Program-made: the position numbers and the translations under genes
Assembly (NCBI GenBank): GCA_910583755.1
Contig: CAJTZO010000018.1
Location: forward strand, 1-51,576
Length of the DNA stretch: 51,576 bases
DNA from: an uncultured Clostridia bacterium
GTDB taxonomy: Bacteria; Bacillota; Clostridia; Lachnospirales; Anaerotignaceae
Direction: 5' to 3'
In this document: one piece after another, positions 1 through 8,287 of the stretch
Numbering within the stretch: the first letter of the stretch is position 1
How the letters are laid out: every line of letters starts with the position of its first letter
The notes under the pieces: model-generated
The model's input: only the letters and a program-made list of their open reading frames with translations
Told to the model about the DNA's origin: nothing
The model's database searches: none

Positions 1-108
1 ATTTGATAAGGAAAAACGCTAGTTTTTCCGTGAAAATTTTTTGTCCAACTTTTTTAAAAAAGTTGGTGGGTGTGGGTGAAACTCACAAAAAAAGACTTTA
101 TTGACAGA
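1..108 (-). repeat. Dispersed hairpin-rich intergenic repeat, copy 1
   Basis: This is the reverse orientation of the repeat seen in full at 21571-21774. It shows the inverted arms around ctagt in the GGAAAAAC block, the CCAACTTTTTT/AAAAAAGTTGG hairpin, the GTGGGT/ACTCAC block and the outer end GACTTTATTGACAG. It abuts the terminator at 113-140. The left part lies outside the window. Confidence 0.8.
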
Positions 109-112
109 CTGT

Positions 113-140
113 GAGCCTCTTTTGAGGCTTTTTTTATTTT
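113..140 (+). terminator. Intrinsic terminator of an upstream gene
   Basis: The inverted arms AGCCTC (114-119) and GAGGCT (124-129) form a short stem followed by a run of seven T. It would end transcription of a gene lying before the window, just ahead of yfmF. Confidence 0.7.
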
Positions 141-199
141 GGATATTTTGCGTTGAAATGGAAAATAATAAGGCATTATAAGAAATTGAGGTGAAACAT

Positions 200-1438
200 A
201 TGATAATGACAATAGAGAAAAAATCAGTACAGCAATGCAATGTACATTTTTTAGAAGGACAACAATTTAAAACAAATATCATTGCTGTTTTATTAAGGAT
301 ACCCTTAACCAGACAAAATGCAACAAAAACAGCATTACTTGCAGAAGTGCTGAAAAATGGGTGTCAACAATATCCTTCCAGAAAAGCAGTCAGCGAAAAA
401 ATGGATGATATGATGGGTAGTGTTTTTGATGTTTCCATACTGAAAAAAGGACAAGAACAAATTTTATTTTTTTATCTGGAAATGGTAAAAGGAGAATTAT
501 TAAAAAAAGGATTTGAATTTTTACAAAACATGATTTTTTCACCATTACAGGAAGGAAAAGGATTTCCTAAAAATGTGGTGGAAAGAGAAAAGAAAATAGT
601 AGCAGAAAAAATAAAAAGCAGACAAGATGATAAAAAAGAATATGCAAAATTACGATGTTTAGAAGAAATATGTAAGGAAAATACTTTCGGTATCTTTGCA
701 GACGGTTATCAAGAAGATTTAAAAGAAATAGATGAAATGATACTATTACTTCATTATAAAAATATGTTAAAACATGCAAAAGTAGAAATATTTATGACTG
801 GCAATGCAGAACAAAAACAGGATATGATTATGATGGCTAAAAAAATGCCATTTCAAAGTGATTTTTTATGGCAAACAGAAGACATTGCAGCAAAAAAGAA
901 AAAAGAAGTCAAAAAGGTACAAGAAACACTCCATACTGCACAAAGCCGTATTGTATTAGGATTTGACACGAATGTACTTCCAGAACAAAAAGAATTTGCC
1001 TCCTTATTAGTTTGTAATGAATTATTTGGTGGAAGTCCTGCCTCATTGTTATTCCAAAATGTCAGAGAAAAAGAAGGGGCTTGTTATGATATTAGTTCCT
1101 TTTTATTTCGACTTTATCCTATTCTAATGGTAAAAGCAGGCATTGAAAAACAATATTACGAAAAAGCAGTGGAAGTTATCCAAAATTCTTTAAAAATATT
1201 GCAGGAGCAACCAGTAGAAAAACAAGATTTACAACAAGCAAAGGAAAGCATTATCCGTTATTATGTTTCTATGAAAGATAGTCAAACTGCATTGATGGAC
1301 TTTTTTTTAAATGAATGGATGTTAAAAACAAATAGAAGTATTGGACAATTTGTAAAAGAAATTGAAAATGTAACAGAAGATGAGGTACAAAAAAGAGCAA
1401 AAGAAATTGCATTAAATACCATTTACTTTTTACAGTAA
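200..1438 (+). CDS. yfmF: M16 peptidase-like protein, YfmF family
   Basis: The product has 412 residues and the M16 (insulinase/processing-peptidase) fold, but no HxxEH zinc motif in the N-terminal half. It is therefore probably the non-catalytic partner of the next gene. In Bacillus, YfmF and YfmH are linked to the 5-aminopentanol modification of elongation factor P, and this role is inferred here from family. The longest frame opens with GTG at 191, but that GTG is part of the Shine-Dalgarno GAGGTG (188-193). The ATG at 200, six bases later, is the better start. The stop is 13 bases before yfmH, so the two are probably one operon. Confidence 0.85.
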   Translation: MIMTIEKKSVQQCNVHFLEGQQFKTNIIAVLLRIPLTRQNATKTALLAEVLKNGCQQYPSRKAVSEKMDDMMGSVFDVSILKKGQEQILFFYLEMVKGELLKKGFEFLQNMIFSPLQEGKGFPKNVVEREKKIVAEKIKSRQDDKKEYAKLRCLEEICKENTFGIFADGYQEDLKEIDEMILLLHYKNMLKHAKVEIFMTGNAEQKQDMIMMAKKMPFQSDFLWQTEDIAAKKKKEVKKVQETLHTAQSRIVLGFDTNVLPEQKEFASLLVCNELFGGSPASLLFQNVREKEGACYDISSFLFRLYPILMVKAGIEKQYYEKAVEVIQNSLKILQEQPVEKQDLQQAKESIIRYYVSMKDSQTALMDFFLNEWMLKTNRSIGQFVKEIENVTEDEVQKRAKEIALNTIYFLQ

Positions 1439-1451
1439 GGAGGGATACCAT

Positions 1452-2717
1452 ATGGAAATGAGAAAAGAAAATAATATAATAGGTGATACCATTATTACAA
1501 AAAAGTTGTCATCTGGGATGAAATGTTATATAATTCCCAAGAATGGGTATCAAGAAAAAATGGCAGTGTTATGTACAAAATTTGGTTCTAATGATATTGT
1601 TTATAGAAGACCAACAGAAGAACAACGGCACGATATGCCACTTGGAACAGCCCATTTTATAGAACATAAACTTTTTGAACAATCATGGGGAGATGCTTTT
1701 ACTGCATTTTCCAAACAATATGCTACAGCAAATGCTTTTACAGATTTTCAAAAAACAGCATACTATTTTTCCTGTCAAAAAAATTTTGAACTAAATTTAA
1801 AATTATTACTTTCTTTTGTACAACACACTCATTTTACAGAAGAATCTACAGAGCAGGAAAAAAAGATTATTGCAAGTGAAATTACAATGTATCAAGATGA
1901 CCCCAATTGGATAGTATTTTTTAAACTGTTAGAAAATATGTACCACAATCATACAGTTAAAAATGCGATTGCTGGCACAGTAGATTCTATTCAACAGGTT
2001 ACAAAAGATGTTTTGGAAAAAAGTTATGAAGCATATTATACCCCAGAAAATTTTTGTCTGGTGTGTGCAGGCAATATAGAAAGCAATCAGATACTGGAAA
2101 TGGCAGAGAAAGTAATGAAGCCTACCAATGGACACAGAGCGGTTTCTCTCTTTGAAAAAGAACCAGAAAGTATTGTAAAAAAATATGTTGAAACAAATAT
2201 GTCTTTAATGAAGCCTATTTTTCAAATTGGGTTTAAACAAAAACCGCAAGAAGAAAGCAAAGCTTTAAAACAAATTTATGTTATGCGTATGGCAATGGAT
2301 ATTTTAGCAGGGGAAAGTTCTTCCTTCTTTGAAAAAGCATATACAAAAGAATGGATACAAGAACCAATGGATTGTGAATTTTTTTCTGGAGATGGTTATG
2401 CTTTTACTGCTTTTTCTGGCACAGGAAAAAATATCCAAAAAACAAAAGAGTTAATGCTAAAAGAAATAGAAGAAATTCAAAAGCAGGGAATTGCAGAAGA
2501 AGCTTTTGAAAGAGCAAAAAAGAAACAAGTAGGCAGAATGATAAGAGGCTTTAATTCTATTAATACTATTTGCATGAGTCAGTTAGAACTTGCCATGAAA
2601 AATAGAGATTTATTTGATGGCTTTCATACTTTAAAAAGTATTAAAAAAGAAGAAGTACAAAGAGTGTTTCAAAAGGACTTTTTAGAGGATAATATGACTG
2701 TATCTGTCGTTGTATAA
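1452..2717 (+). CDS. yfmH: M16 zinc peptidase, YfmH family
   Basis: This 421-residue protein carries the inverted zinc-binding motif HFIEH at residues 68-72, so unlike YfmF it should be catalytic. The family acts with YfmF as a two-subunit M16 enzyme. In Bacillus the pair is needed for the EF-P lysine modification. A strong AAGGAGGG site lies eight bases before the ATG. Length and spacing are normal for the family. No EF-P gene is in this window, so the target cannot be confirmed from context. Confidence 0.88.
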   Translation: MEMRKENNIIGDTIITKKLSSGMKCYIIPKNGYQEKMAVLCTKFGSNDIVYRRPTEEQRHDMPLGTAHFIEHKLFEQSWGDAFTAFSKQYATANAFTDFQKTAYYFSCQKNFELNLKLLLSFVQHTHFTEESTEQEKKIIASEITMYQDDPNWIVFFKLLENMYHNHTVKNAIAGTVDSIQQVTKDVLEKSYEAYYTPENFCLVCAGNIESNQILEMAEKVMKPTNGHRAVSLFEKEPESIVKKYVETNMSLMKPIFQIGFKQKPQEESKALKQIYVMRMAMDILAGESSSFFEKAYTKEWIQEPMDCEFFSGDGYAFTAFSGTGKNIQKTKELMLKEIEEIQKQGIAEEAFERAKKKQVGRMIRGFNSINTICMSQLELAMKNRDLFDGFHTLKSIKKEEVQRVFQKDFLEDNMTVSVVV

Positions 2718-2733
2718 TAAATGAGCAAAAAAG

Positions 2734-2790
2734 AGGCAGCATTTGCAGCAGTACCACAAAGTTTTTCTGTTCAACTCTGCTGCCTTTTTC
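2734..2790 (+). terminator. Probable intrinsic terminator after yfmH
   Basis: GGCAGCA (2735-2741) can pair with TGCTGCC (2778-2784), followed by TTTTTC. The loop is long (about 36 bases) but contains a second GCAGCAG that can pair with the same arm, so two alternative hairpins are possible. Confidence 0.5.
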
Positions 2791-2812
2791 AAAAAGAAAG
2801 GAGGACAAACCT

Positions 2813-3658
2813 ATGCCAGAAATATGGTTTCCACATTTAGGAATTGAAATTAATCATTTAAGTCGTGTTATCTTTCAAATATTTGGATATGACGTTTATT
2901 GGTATGGTGTAATTATCGGAAGTGGTATTTTAATCGCTTTATCCTTAGCTGTCTATGAGGCAAAAAGAACAGGGCAAAATCCCGAGCATTATGTAGATAT
3001 TGCATTATTTGGTGTTATTTTTTCTGTAATCGGTGCAAGGCTATATTATGTACTATTTTCTTGGAAACTTTATGTCAATGCACCTTTAAAAATATTTGCT
3101 TTGCGAGAAGGTGGGCTTGCTATTTATGGTGGCATTATTGCGGGAATTATTACCGTTATTGTTTATACGAGAAAAAAGCATCTTAATTTTTGGCTTATAG
3201 CAGATACTGCTGCACCTAGTTTACTTTTAGGACAGATAATAGGTAGATGGGGAAATTTTTTTAATAGGGAAGCATTTGGCGGATATACAGATAATCTTTT
3301 TGCTATGAGATATTTAAAAGAACAAGTTCATACGATTGCACCTTCTGTACTTGACAAAGTTGTAACCGTAAATGGGACAGATTACATACAAGTACATCCT
3401 ACTTTTTTCTATGAATCTATGTGGAATACAGGAATTTTTCTGTTTCTTCTTTGGATGAAAAAAAGAAAAAAATTTAATGGTCAAATTTTTGGATTGTATT
3501 TGTTGGGATATGCTTGTGGTAGGGTATGGATTGAAGGATTAAGAACAGACCAACTAAAAATAGGTGATTTTGCAGTTTCTCAAATTTTATCTGTTGTATT
3601 GATATTTGTCGCGCTCATATTACTTTGGTATCGAAATAAAACGACAGGAAGAGCTTGA
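2813..3658 (+). CDS. lgt: Prolipoprotein diacylglyceryl transferase
   Basis: Lgt moves a diacylglyceryl group from phosphatidylglycerol onto the lipobox cysteine of prolipoproteins in the membrane. The 281-residue product has about seven hydrophobic segments. It has the family signature GRWGNFFNREAFG in the middle and a conserved HPTFFYES stretch before the last helices. The start has AAAGGAGG at 2797-2804. The stop codon lies inside the stem of the following terminator. Its clients in this window include the lipobox proteins at 15334 and 39276. Confidence 0.96.
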   Translation: MPEIWFPHLGIEINHLSRVIFQIFGYDVYWYGVIIGSGILIALSLAVYEAKRTGQNPEHYVDIALFGVIFSVIGARLYYVLFSWKLYVNAPLKIFALREGGLAIYGGIIAGIITVIVYTRKKHLNFWLIADTAAPSLLLGQIIGRWGNFFNREAFGGYTDNLFAMRYLKEQVHTIAPSVLDKVVTVNGTDYIQVHPTFFYESMWNTGIFLFLLWMKKRKKFNGQIFGLYLLGYACGRVWIEGLRTDQLKIGDFAVSQILSVVLIFVALILLWYRNKTTGRA

Positions 3659-3690
3659 GAATATTTTTCTCAAGCTCTTTCTGTTTTGTT
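3648..3690. terminator. Bidirectional terminator between lgt and the HD-domain gene
   Basis: GAGCTTGAG (3651-3659) pairs with CTCAAGCTC (3669-3677), extended by A-T pairs and followed by TTTCTGTTTTG on the plus strand. The stem includes the lgt stop codon. It also sits just beyond the end of the convergent gene at 3706. Confidence 0.85.
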
Positions 3691-3705
3691 TTCTAAAGTT
3701 ATTGA

Positions 3706-4218
3706 TTAATGTGCAAAACTACCCCTTACTTTATGCCACTTTTGTCCTGCTGCTTCCACCACAGCACAAGTTTTATCTACAAATGTTAATACATAAGATT
3801 CTTTGTATCTAGGTGGAACCAAAGTACATGGCCACATATGTTTTAAAATAGCATCTTTTTCAATTTTGTTTAATGTTGTTATTTTTCTAGCATTATCATA
3901 AGCCACACGAGGATGCCATGATGCATGGTTTGTTCTGTTTCCTTTTGTCACTCTCCAGTCATAATAAAACATATCATGAAGTAAGCCGGCTCTTGCAGCA
4001 GAACGATAGTCCCAACCCATAAAACGGCAAATTAAAAAGCTGTAATAGGATACATTGATACTATGTTGTAATCTGCTTGTGTTACAATGTTGTACATGTT
4101 TATCTAATTTTTGAACTTTTTCCTCATCCATTAAATCCCATACACAGGACATATATTCTACTGCTAACATATCTTCCATATTTTTCAAATTAACTTTAGA
4201 ACCAATTGCTTTTTGCAT
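3706..4218 (-). CDS. HD-domain phosphohydrolase-like protein
   Basis: The 170-residue protein has the HD-superfamily metal ligands in order: H52, the H81-D82 doublet in LLHDMF, histidines at 98, 102 and 127, and D148 in TFVDKT. HD proteins hydrolyse phosphate esters, often of nucleotides. The substrate is not evident. A good AAGGAGCG site precedes the ATG. It is a single-gene unit convergent with lgt and ends at their shared terminator. Confidence 0.8.
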   Translation of the reverse strand: MQKAIGSKVNLKNMEDMLAVEYMSCVWDLMDEEKVQKLDKHVQHCNTSRLQHSINVSYYSFLICRFMGWDYRSAARAGLLHDMFYYDWRVTKGNRTNHASWHPRVAYDNARKITTLNKIEKDAILKHMWPCTLVPPRYKESYVLTFVDKTCAVVEAAGQKWHKVRGSFAH

Positions 4219-4318
4219 AATTCGCTCCTTTTTTATAATAGATTTATTGTTTTATTATAACACACTATCATTAAAAATGCACTAGATTCATCGAAAAAAT
4301 CTTTTCCTTATTTTTCTA

Positions 4319-4942
4319 TCAGTGATTACTTTTTTGCTTCAGTAAAATATAAGTCTTAATAACTTCTGCTGCATTTTCAATGCTGACTTTAGAAGTATTT
4401 AATACTAAATCATAATTGTCTGCACGTCCCCATTTTTGGTTGCTAAAATAACTATAATAATTTGCACGACGTTTATCTGTTTTTAAAATGGTATGTTCTA
4501 CATGTTTTCCTTCCAAACCATAGGTATCAACAACACGACGAATTCTATCTTTGATATCTGCATGAATAAAAACATTCGTACAAGCTTCATTTCCCTTTAA
4601 AATATAGTCTGCACATCTACCAATAATCACACAAGAACCTTTTTCCGCCAAGTCACGAATTACTTGTGACTGTGCAAGGAATATTTTTTCTGTGAGAGGC
4701 AGACCATAAATTTCATGAGGGGAGTTATTAGGTAAAAGATTAGAAAGTGAAAAAAGGATATTTCCTACAGAAGCAGATTCTGATTCTTTAAAATAGTCTT
4801 GTGAAAGCCCTGTTTTTTGGGCAGATAGTGTAATTAATTCGTTATCATAAAAAGGAATATCTAATATGTTAGAAAGTGTTTTTCCTACTAGTCGACCACC
4901 GCTGCCATACTCCCTGCTAATGGTAATAATTGATTTTTCCAT
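4319..4942 (-). CDS. Cytidylate kinase-like family protein
   Basis: The 207-residue protein starts with ITISREYGSGGRLVGK, a cytidylate-kinase-like P-loop, and later has VIIGRCADY. This matches the cytidylate kinase-like family common in Clostridia, which is distinct from the essential Cmk. Its substrate has not been settled in general. The start follows an AAGGGGGAA site. It is divergent from aspS, and the 177 bases between them should hold both promoters. Confidence 0.85.
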   Translation of the reverse strand: MEKSIITISREYGSGGRLVGKTLSNILDIPFYDNELITLSAQKTGLSQDYFKESESASVGNILFSLSNLLPNNSPHEIYGLPLTEKIFLAQSQVIRDLAEKGSCVIIGRCADYILKGNEACTNVFIHADIKDRIRRVVDTYGLEGKHVEHTILKTDKRRANYYSYFSNQKWGRADNYDLVLNTSKVSIENAAEVIKTYILLKQKSNH

Positions 4943-5119
4943 AAGGTTTCCCCCTTTTTTATCAAAAAATATTTGTTTTTAGTATAACGTATTTCAAACA
5001 GAAAGTCAAAAATTAACAGAAAATAAAAGCAAACGTAATTTTAATATTTACATTTTGGTGAAAAATGATATGATAAGATAAGATTAATGATAAATAAGTA
5101 TAAGGAGAGAAATGATTTT

Positions 5120-6907
5120 ATGGGAGAATCTATGACAGGCTTAAAAAGAAGCCATATGTGTACAAAAGTAAACGAAACTATGATTGGTGAAACCGTTACC
5201 CTAATGGGATGGGTACAAAGACGTCGTGATTTTGGGCAGTTTGTATTTGTCATATTAAGAGATAGAACTGGCATTGTACAGGTGGTAGTAGACATCAACA
5301 AAAAAGAATTGTTTAAAAAAGTGGAAGTCGTACGTAGCGAATTTGTTTTAGCAGTAAAAGGCAAGGTCGCTGCAAGAACAGAATCAAATATTAATCCAAA
5401 TATGAAAACAGGAAAAATTGAAATTATTGCAGAAGAAATTAAAATATTATCAGAAAGTGATGCATTACCTTTCCAAATTGAGGACAGTATAACAGTAAAG
5501 GATGACTTAAGATTAAAACATAGATATTTAGACTTAAGACGTCCTAGCCAATTAAAAAATATGGTATTGCGTCATAAAGTAGTACAAGTCATACATTCTT
5601 TTTTAGACAAAGAAGGATTTTTAGAAATTGAAACACCTATTTTGGGAAAAAGTACACCAGAAGGTGCAAGAGATTATTTAGTACCAAGTCGTGTGCATCC
5701 GGGTAATTTTTATGGTTTACCACAATCTCCACAGCTTTATAAACAGCTTTTAATGGTTTCTGGTATGGACAGATATTATCAGATTGCAAAGTGTTTTCGA
5801 GATGAAGATTTAAGAGCAGACAGACAGCCAGAATTTACTCAGGTAGATATGGAGCTTTCCTTTGTAGACGAAAACGACATTATGGACATTAACGAAAGAA
5901 TGATGCAAAAAGTATTTAAAGAATTGCTTGATATAGAAATCAAATTACCTTTACAAAGAATGACCTATCAAGAAGCAATGGAACGTTTTGGTTCTGATAA
6001 ACCAGATATCCGCTTTGGTATGGAACTGAAAAACATTTCGGAAGTGGTAAAAGGAACCGAATTTGTTGTATTTAAAAATGCTTTGGAAAATGGCGGAAGT
6101 GTAAGAGCCATCAATGCCAAAGGTTGTGGCAATTTCCCAAGAAAACAAATTGATAGCCTAGTAGAATTTGTAAAAACATATCAAGCAAAAGGATTAGCAT
6201 GGATTGTAGTGAATCCAGATGGCACACTAAAATCTCAAATTGCAAAATTTTTCTCCCCTGAAAAGCTACAGGAAATTGTAGACACCATGAAAGGAAAAGC
6301 AGGCGATTTAATTTTAATTTGTGCAGACAAAGACAAGGTTGTATTTGATTCTTTGGGAGCTTTAAGAGTAGAACTTTCCAAACGATTAGAATTGACAAAA
6401 GAAAATGAATTTGCCTTTTTGTGGATAACAGAATTTCCAATGTTAGAATGGGATGAAGAAGAAAACAGATACGTTGCTGTACACCACCCATTTACCGCTC
6501 CTATGGACGAAGATTTAGAACTGATTGATAAAAACCCTGGTGCTGTTAGAGCAAAAGCTTATGACATTGTATTAAACGGCTATGAATTGGGCGGCGGCAG
6601 TATCAGAATCCATAGAAGGGATATTCAGCAAAAAATGTTTGAACTTTTGGGATTTGAACCAGAAGATTCTCAGGAAAGATTTGGCTTTTTGTTAGACGCC
6701 TTTAAATATGGTGTACCTCCTCATGGTGGGCTTGCTTTTGGTTTAGACAGAATTATTATGTTGATGTCTGGTGCGTCTAGTATCAGAGATGTCATTGCAT
6801 TCCCAAAAGTGAAAGATGCTTCTTGTCCTATGACAGACGCGCCAAATGTTGTAGAACAAAAACAATTACAAGAATTAGGAATTAACATTATTCAAACAGA
6901 AGAATAA
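5120..6907 (+). CDS. aspS: Aspartyl-tRNA synthetase
   Basis: This class II enzyme charges tRNA-Asp. The 595-residue product has an N-terminal OB-fold anticodon-binding domain. It has class II motif 2 in FRDEDLRADRQPEFTQVD, the bacterial GAD insertion, and motif 3 in GGLAFGLDRI near the C-terminus. The open frame begins at 5087, but AAGGAGAG at 5102-5109 places translation at the ATG at 5120, ten bases later. The protein runs straight into the stalk-domain gene at 6931. Confidence 0.96.
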   Translation: MGESMTGLKRSHMCTKVNETMIGETVTLMGWVQRRRDFGQFVFVILRDRTGIVQVVVDINKKELFKKVEVVRSEFVLAVKGKVAARTESNINPNMKTGKIEIIAEEIKILSESDALPFQIEDSITVKDDLRLKHRYLDLRRPSQLKNMVLRHKVVQVIHSFLDKEGFLEIETPILGKSTPEGARDYLVPSRVHPGNFYGLPQSPQLYKQLLMVSGMDRYYQIAKCFRDEDLRADRQPEFTQVDMELSFVDENDIMDINERMMQKVFKELLDIEIKLPLQRMTYQEAMERFGSDKPDIRFGMELKNISEVVKGTEFVVFKNALENGGSVRAINAKGCGNFPRKQIDSLVEFVKTYQAKGLAWIVVNPDGTLKSQIAKFFSPEKLQEIVDTMKGKAGDLILICADKDKVVFDSLGALRVELSKRLELTKENEFAFLWITEFPMLEWDEEENRYVAVHHPFTAPMDEDLELIDKNPGAVRAKAYDIVLNGYELGGGSIRIHRRDIQQKMFELLGFEPEDSQERFGFLLDAFKYGVPPHGGLAFGLDRIIMLMSGASSIRDVIAFPKVKDASCPMTDAPNVVEQKQLQELGINIIQTEE

Positions 6908-6930
6908 ATCAGAGGAAAGGCGGAAATAGA

Positions 6931-7977
6931 ATGACACTGAAAAAATTGACGGTGATTGCTGTTGCCGCAAGCGTTATGATTTGTACGTCTGTTTTTGTGG
7001 GAATCCATCTAAATACGAATAATGAAATGGAGTTTGCCATTGGAGAACAACAATATACCATAAATGGTAGTACAAAAACCTTTGATGAATCCGTCAAAAA
7101 TTTACCTATTATTGATGAAAAAAGTCAAAAATTATTAATTCCCCTTCGTTGGGTGATTGAAGAATTAAAAGGCAGTGTGGAATGGGATAAAGCAACAAAA
7201 GCAACTGTAATACAATATCAGGGAAAAAATATTAGAATAGAAGCTGGGAATCAAAAAGCAGCTGTTAATGGTTATGGTGTTATTTTGGAACCACCTGTTA
7301 CAAAAAATGGCTGCACTTATGTTACTGCAGATTTTATAGCAGATAACTTTGACACTAACATTATATGGGATGGAAAACAAAAAGAAATTACCTTACGTAC
7401 AGAAGCAATTCAACGTCCAATTGTTTATCAAAATAAAATGGTGTATGAAAGAGGAAACCGTTCTTATGATGTAGAAGTACCAGTGATTATTGGCTTAAAT
7501 GATGGCAGTTATGAAAAAAATTTGAATCATAAACTGTCTTCTGATATTACAGATGAAATTCACGATTTTATGACAAAACACGAAAAAGATGTGGAAAAAT
7601 CAAATTTAAAATCAGAATATATTGTACCTTATAGAAGTAAAGAAATGATTAGCATTGTATTTTTGGCTCATGAGAAAAGTAATGAAGAAATAGAGGAATC
7701 AAAACACACCATAAATATTGACTTACAAACGCAAACATTTTTAAAATTAGGAGATTTGTTTCGTAAAAAGGATTATAAGCAAAAATTAGCAAAAGAATTA
7801 TCCATCAAAGAATTGCCAGAAGAAACAGAACAACAATTTTATTTTGATAAGGATAGAGGACTTGTGCTATATTATAAAAATGAATATGGTATGGAAGAAT
7901 ATGCGATTCCTTTTTTAGAAATTAGAAAAATGCTAAAAGATAATTACCAATTTTTACTAGGTCAAAATCAACCTTAA
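6931..7977 (+). CDS. Exported stalk-domain protein with DUF3298 (RsiV-like) C-terminus
   Basis: The 348-residue protein has an N-terminal signal anchor (about residues 5-27). A copper-amine-oxidase-N-like stalk domain follows (about 35-155), with the typical LIPLRWVIEELKGSVEWD pattern. The C-terminal part resembles DUF4163/DUF3298 as found in RsiV-type proteins (about 165-345). These proteins act at the outer membrane face or cell wall, and RsiV relatives bind lysozyme. Function here is not known. It starts 23 bases after aspS with a GGAAAGG site, so it is probably co-transcribed with aspS. Confidence 0.75.
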   Translation: MTLKKLTVIAVAASVMICTSVFVGIHLNTNNEMEFAIGEQQYTINGSTKTFDESVKNLPIIDEKSQKLLIPLRWVIEELKGSVEWDKATKATVIQYQGKNIRIEAGNQKAAVNGYGVILEPPVTKNGCTYVTADFIADNFDTNIIWDGKQKEITLRTEAIQRPIVYQNKMVYERGNRSYDVEVPVIIGLNDGSYEKNLNHKLSSDITDEIHDFMTKHEKDVEKSNLKSEYIVPYRSKEMISIVFLAHEKSNEEIEESKHTINIDLQTQTFLKLGDLFRKKDYKQKLAKELSIKELPEETEQQFYFDKDRGLVLYYKNEYGMEEYAIPFLEIRKMLKDNYQFLLGQNQP

Positions 7978-8109
7978 CAAAAAAAGGAAGATAATACAAA
8001 TTTTATTATAGCATTTGCATAAAAAAAACATTTTTTTTAAAAAATAGCAGTAGTTCTATTTTTATACTGTATAAAATCAAAAACCTAGCACTTTTTTATG
8101 CATTTTCCA

Positions 8110-8138
8110 TTGAAAAAAAGTCAAAAAAAAGGTATAAT
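8110..8138 (+). promoter_or_regulatory. SigA-type promoter of the PFOR gene
   Basis: TTGAAA (8110-8115) and TATAAT (8133-8138) are separated by exactly 17 bases. Transcription would start near 8145, giving a leader of about 140 bases with a small hairpin (CTCTTAT 8222-8228 with ATAAGAG 8233-8239) before the ribosome binding site. The 310 bases between 7978 and 8287 hold no gene. Confidence 0.8.
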
Positions 8139-8287
8139 CCAATTATTAGCAAATAACTTCTCTATACAGTTTCATACACTCCAAAATATTGTATGTTAAT
8201 GCTTTGTATATGGTTATGTCGCTCTTATTTTTATAAGAGTCTGCTAATTTTTAAGTAACTTTTATATTTTTTAAGGAGGAAAAACTT

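Noticed and set aside
153..182. Promoter TTGAAA/TATAAG before yfmF
   Set aside because: The implied start site would fall inside the Shine-Dalgarno sequence, leaving no usable ribosome binding site; the real promoter is not clear.
3606..3812. 68-codon frame across the lgt end and terminator
   Set aside because: It overlaps lgt, the terminator and the convergent HD gene, and has no ribosome binding site.
8139..8287. Riboswitch or Rex-type operator in the PFOR leader
   Set aside because: Only one short AT-rich hairpin is seen; no known aptamer pattern or clear Rex palindrome could be recognised.
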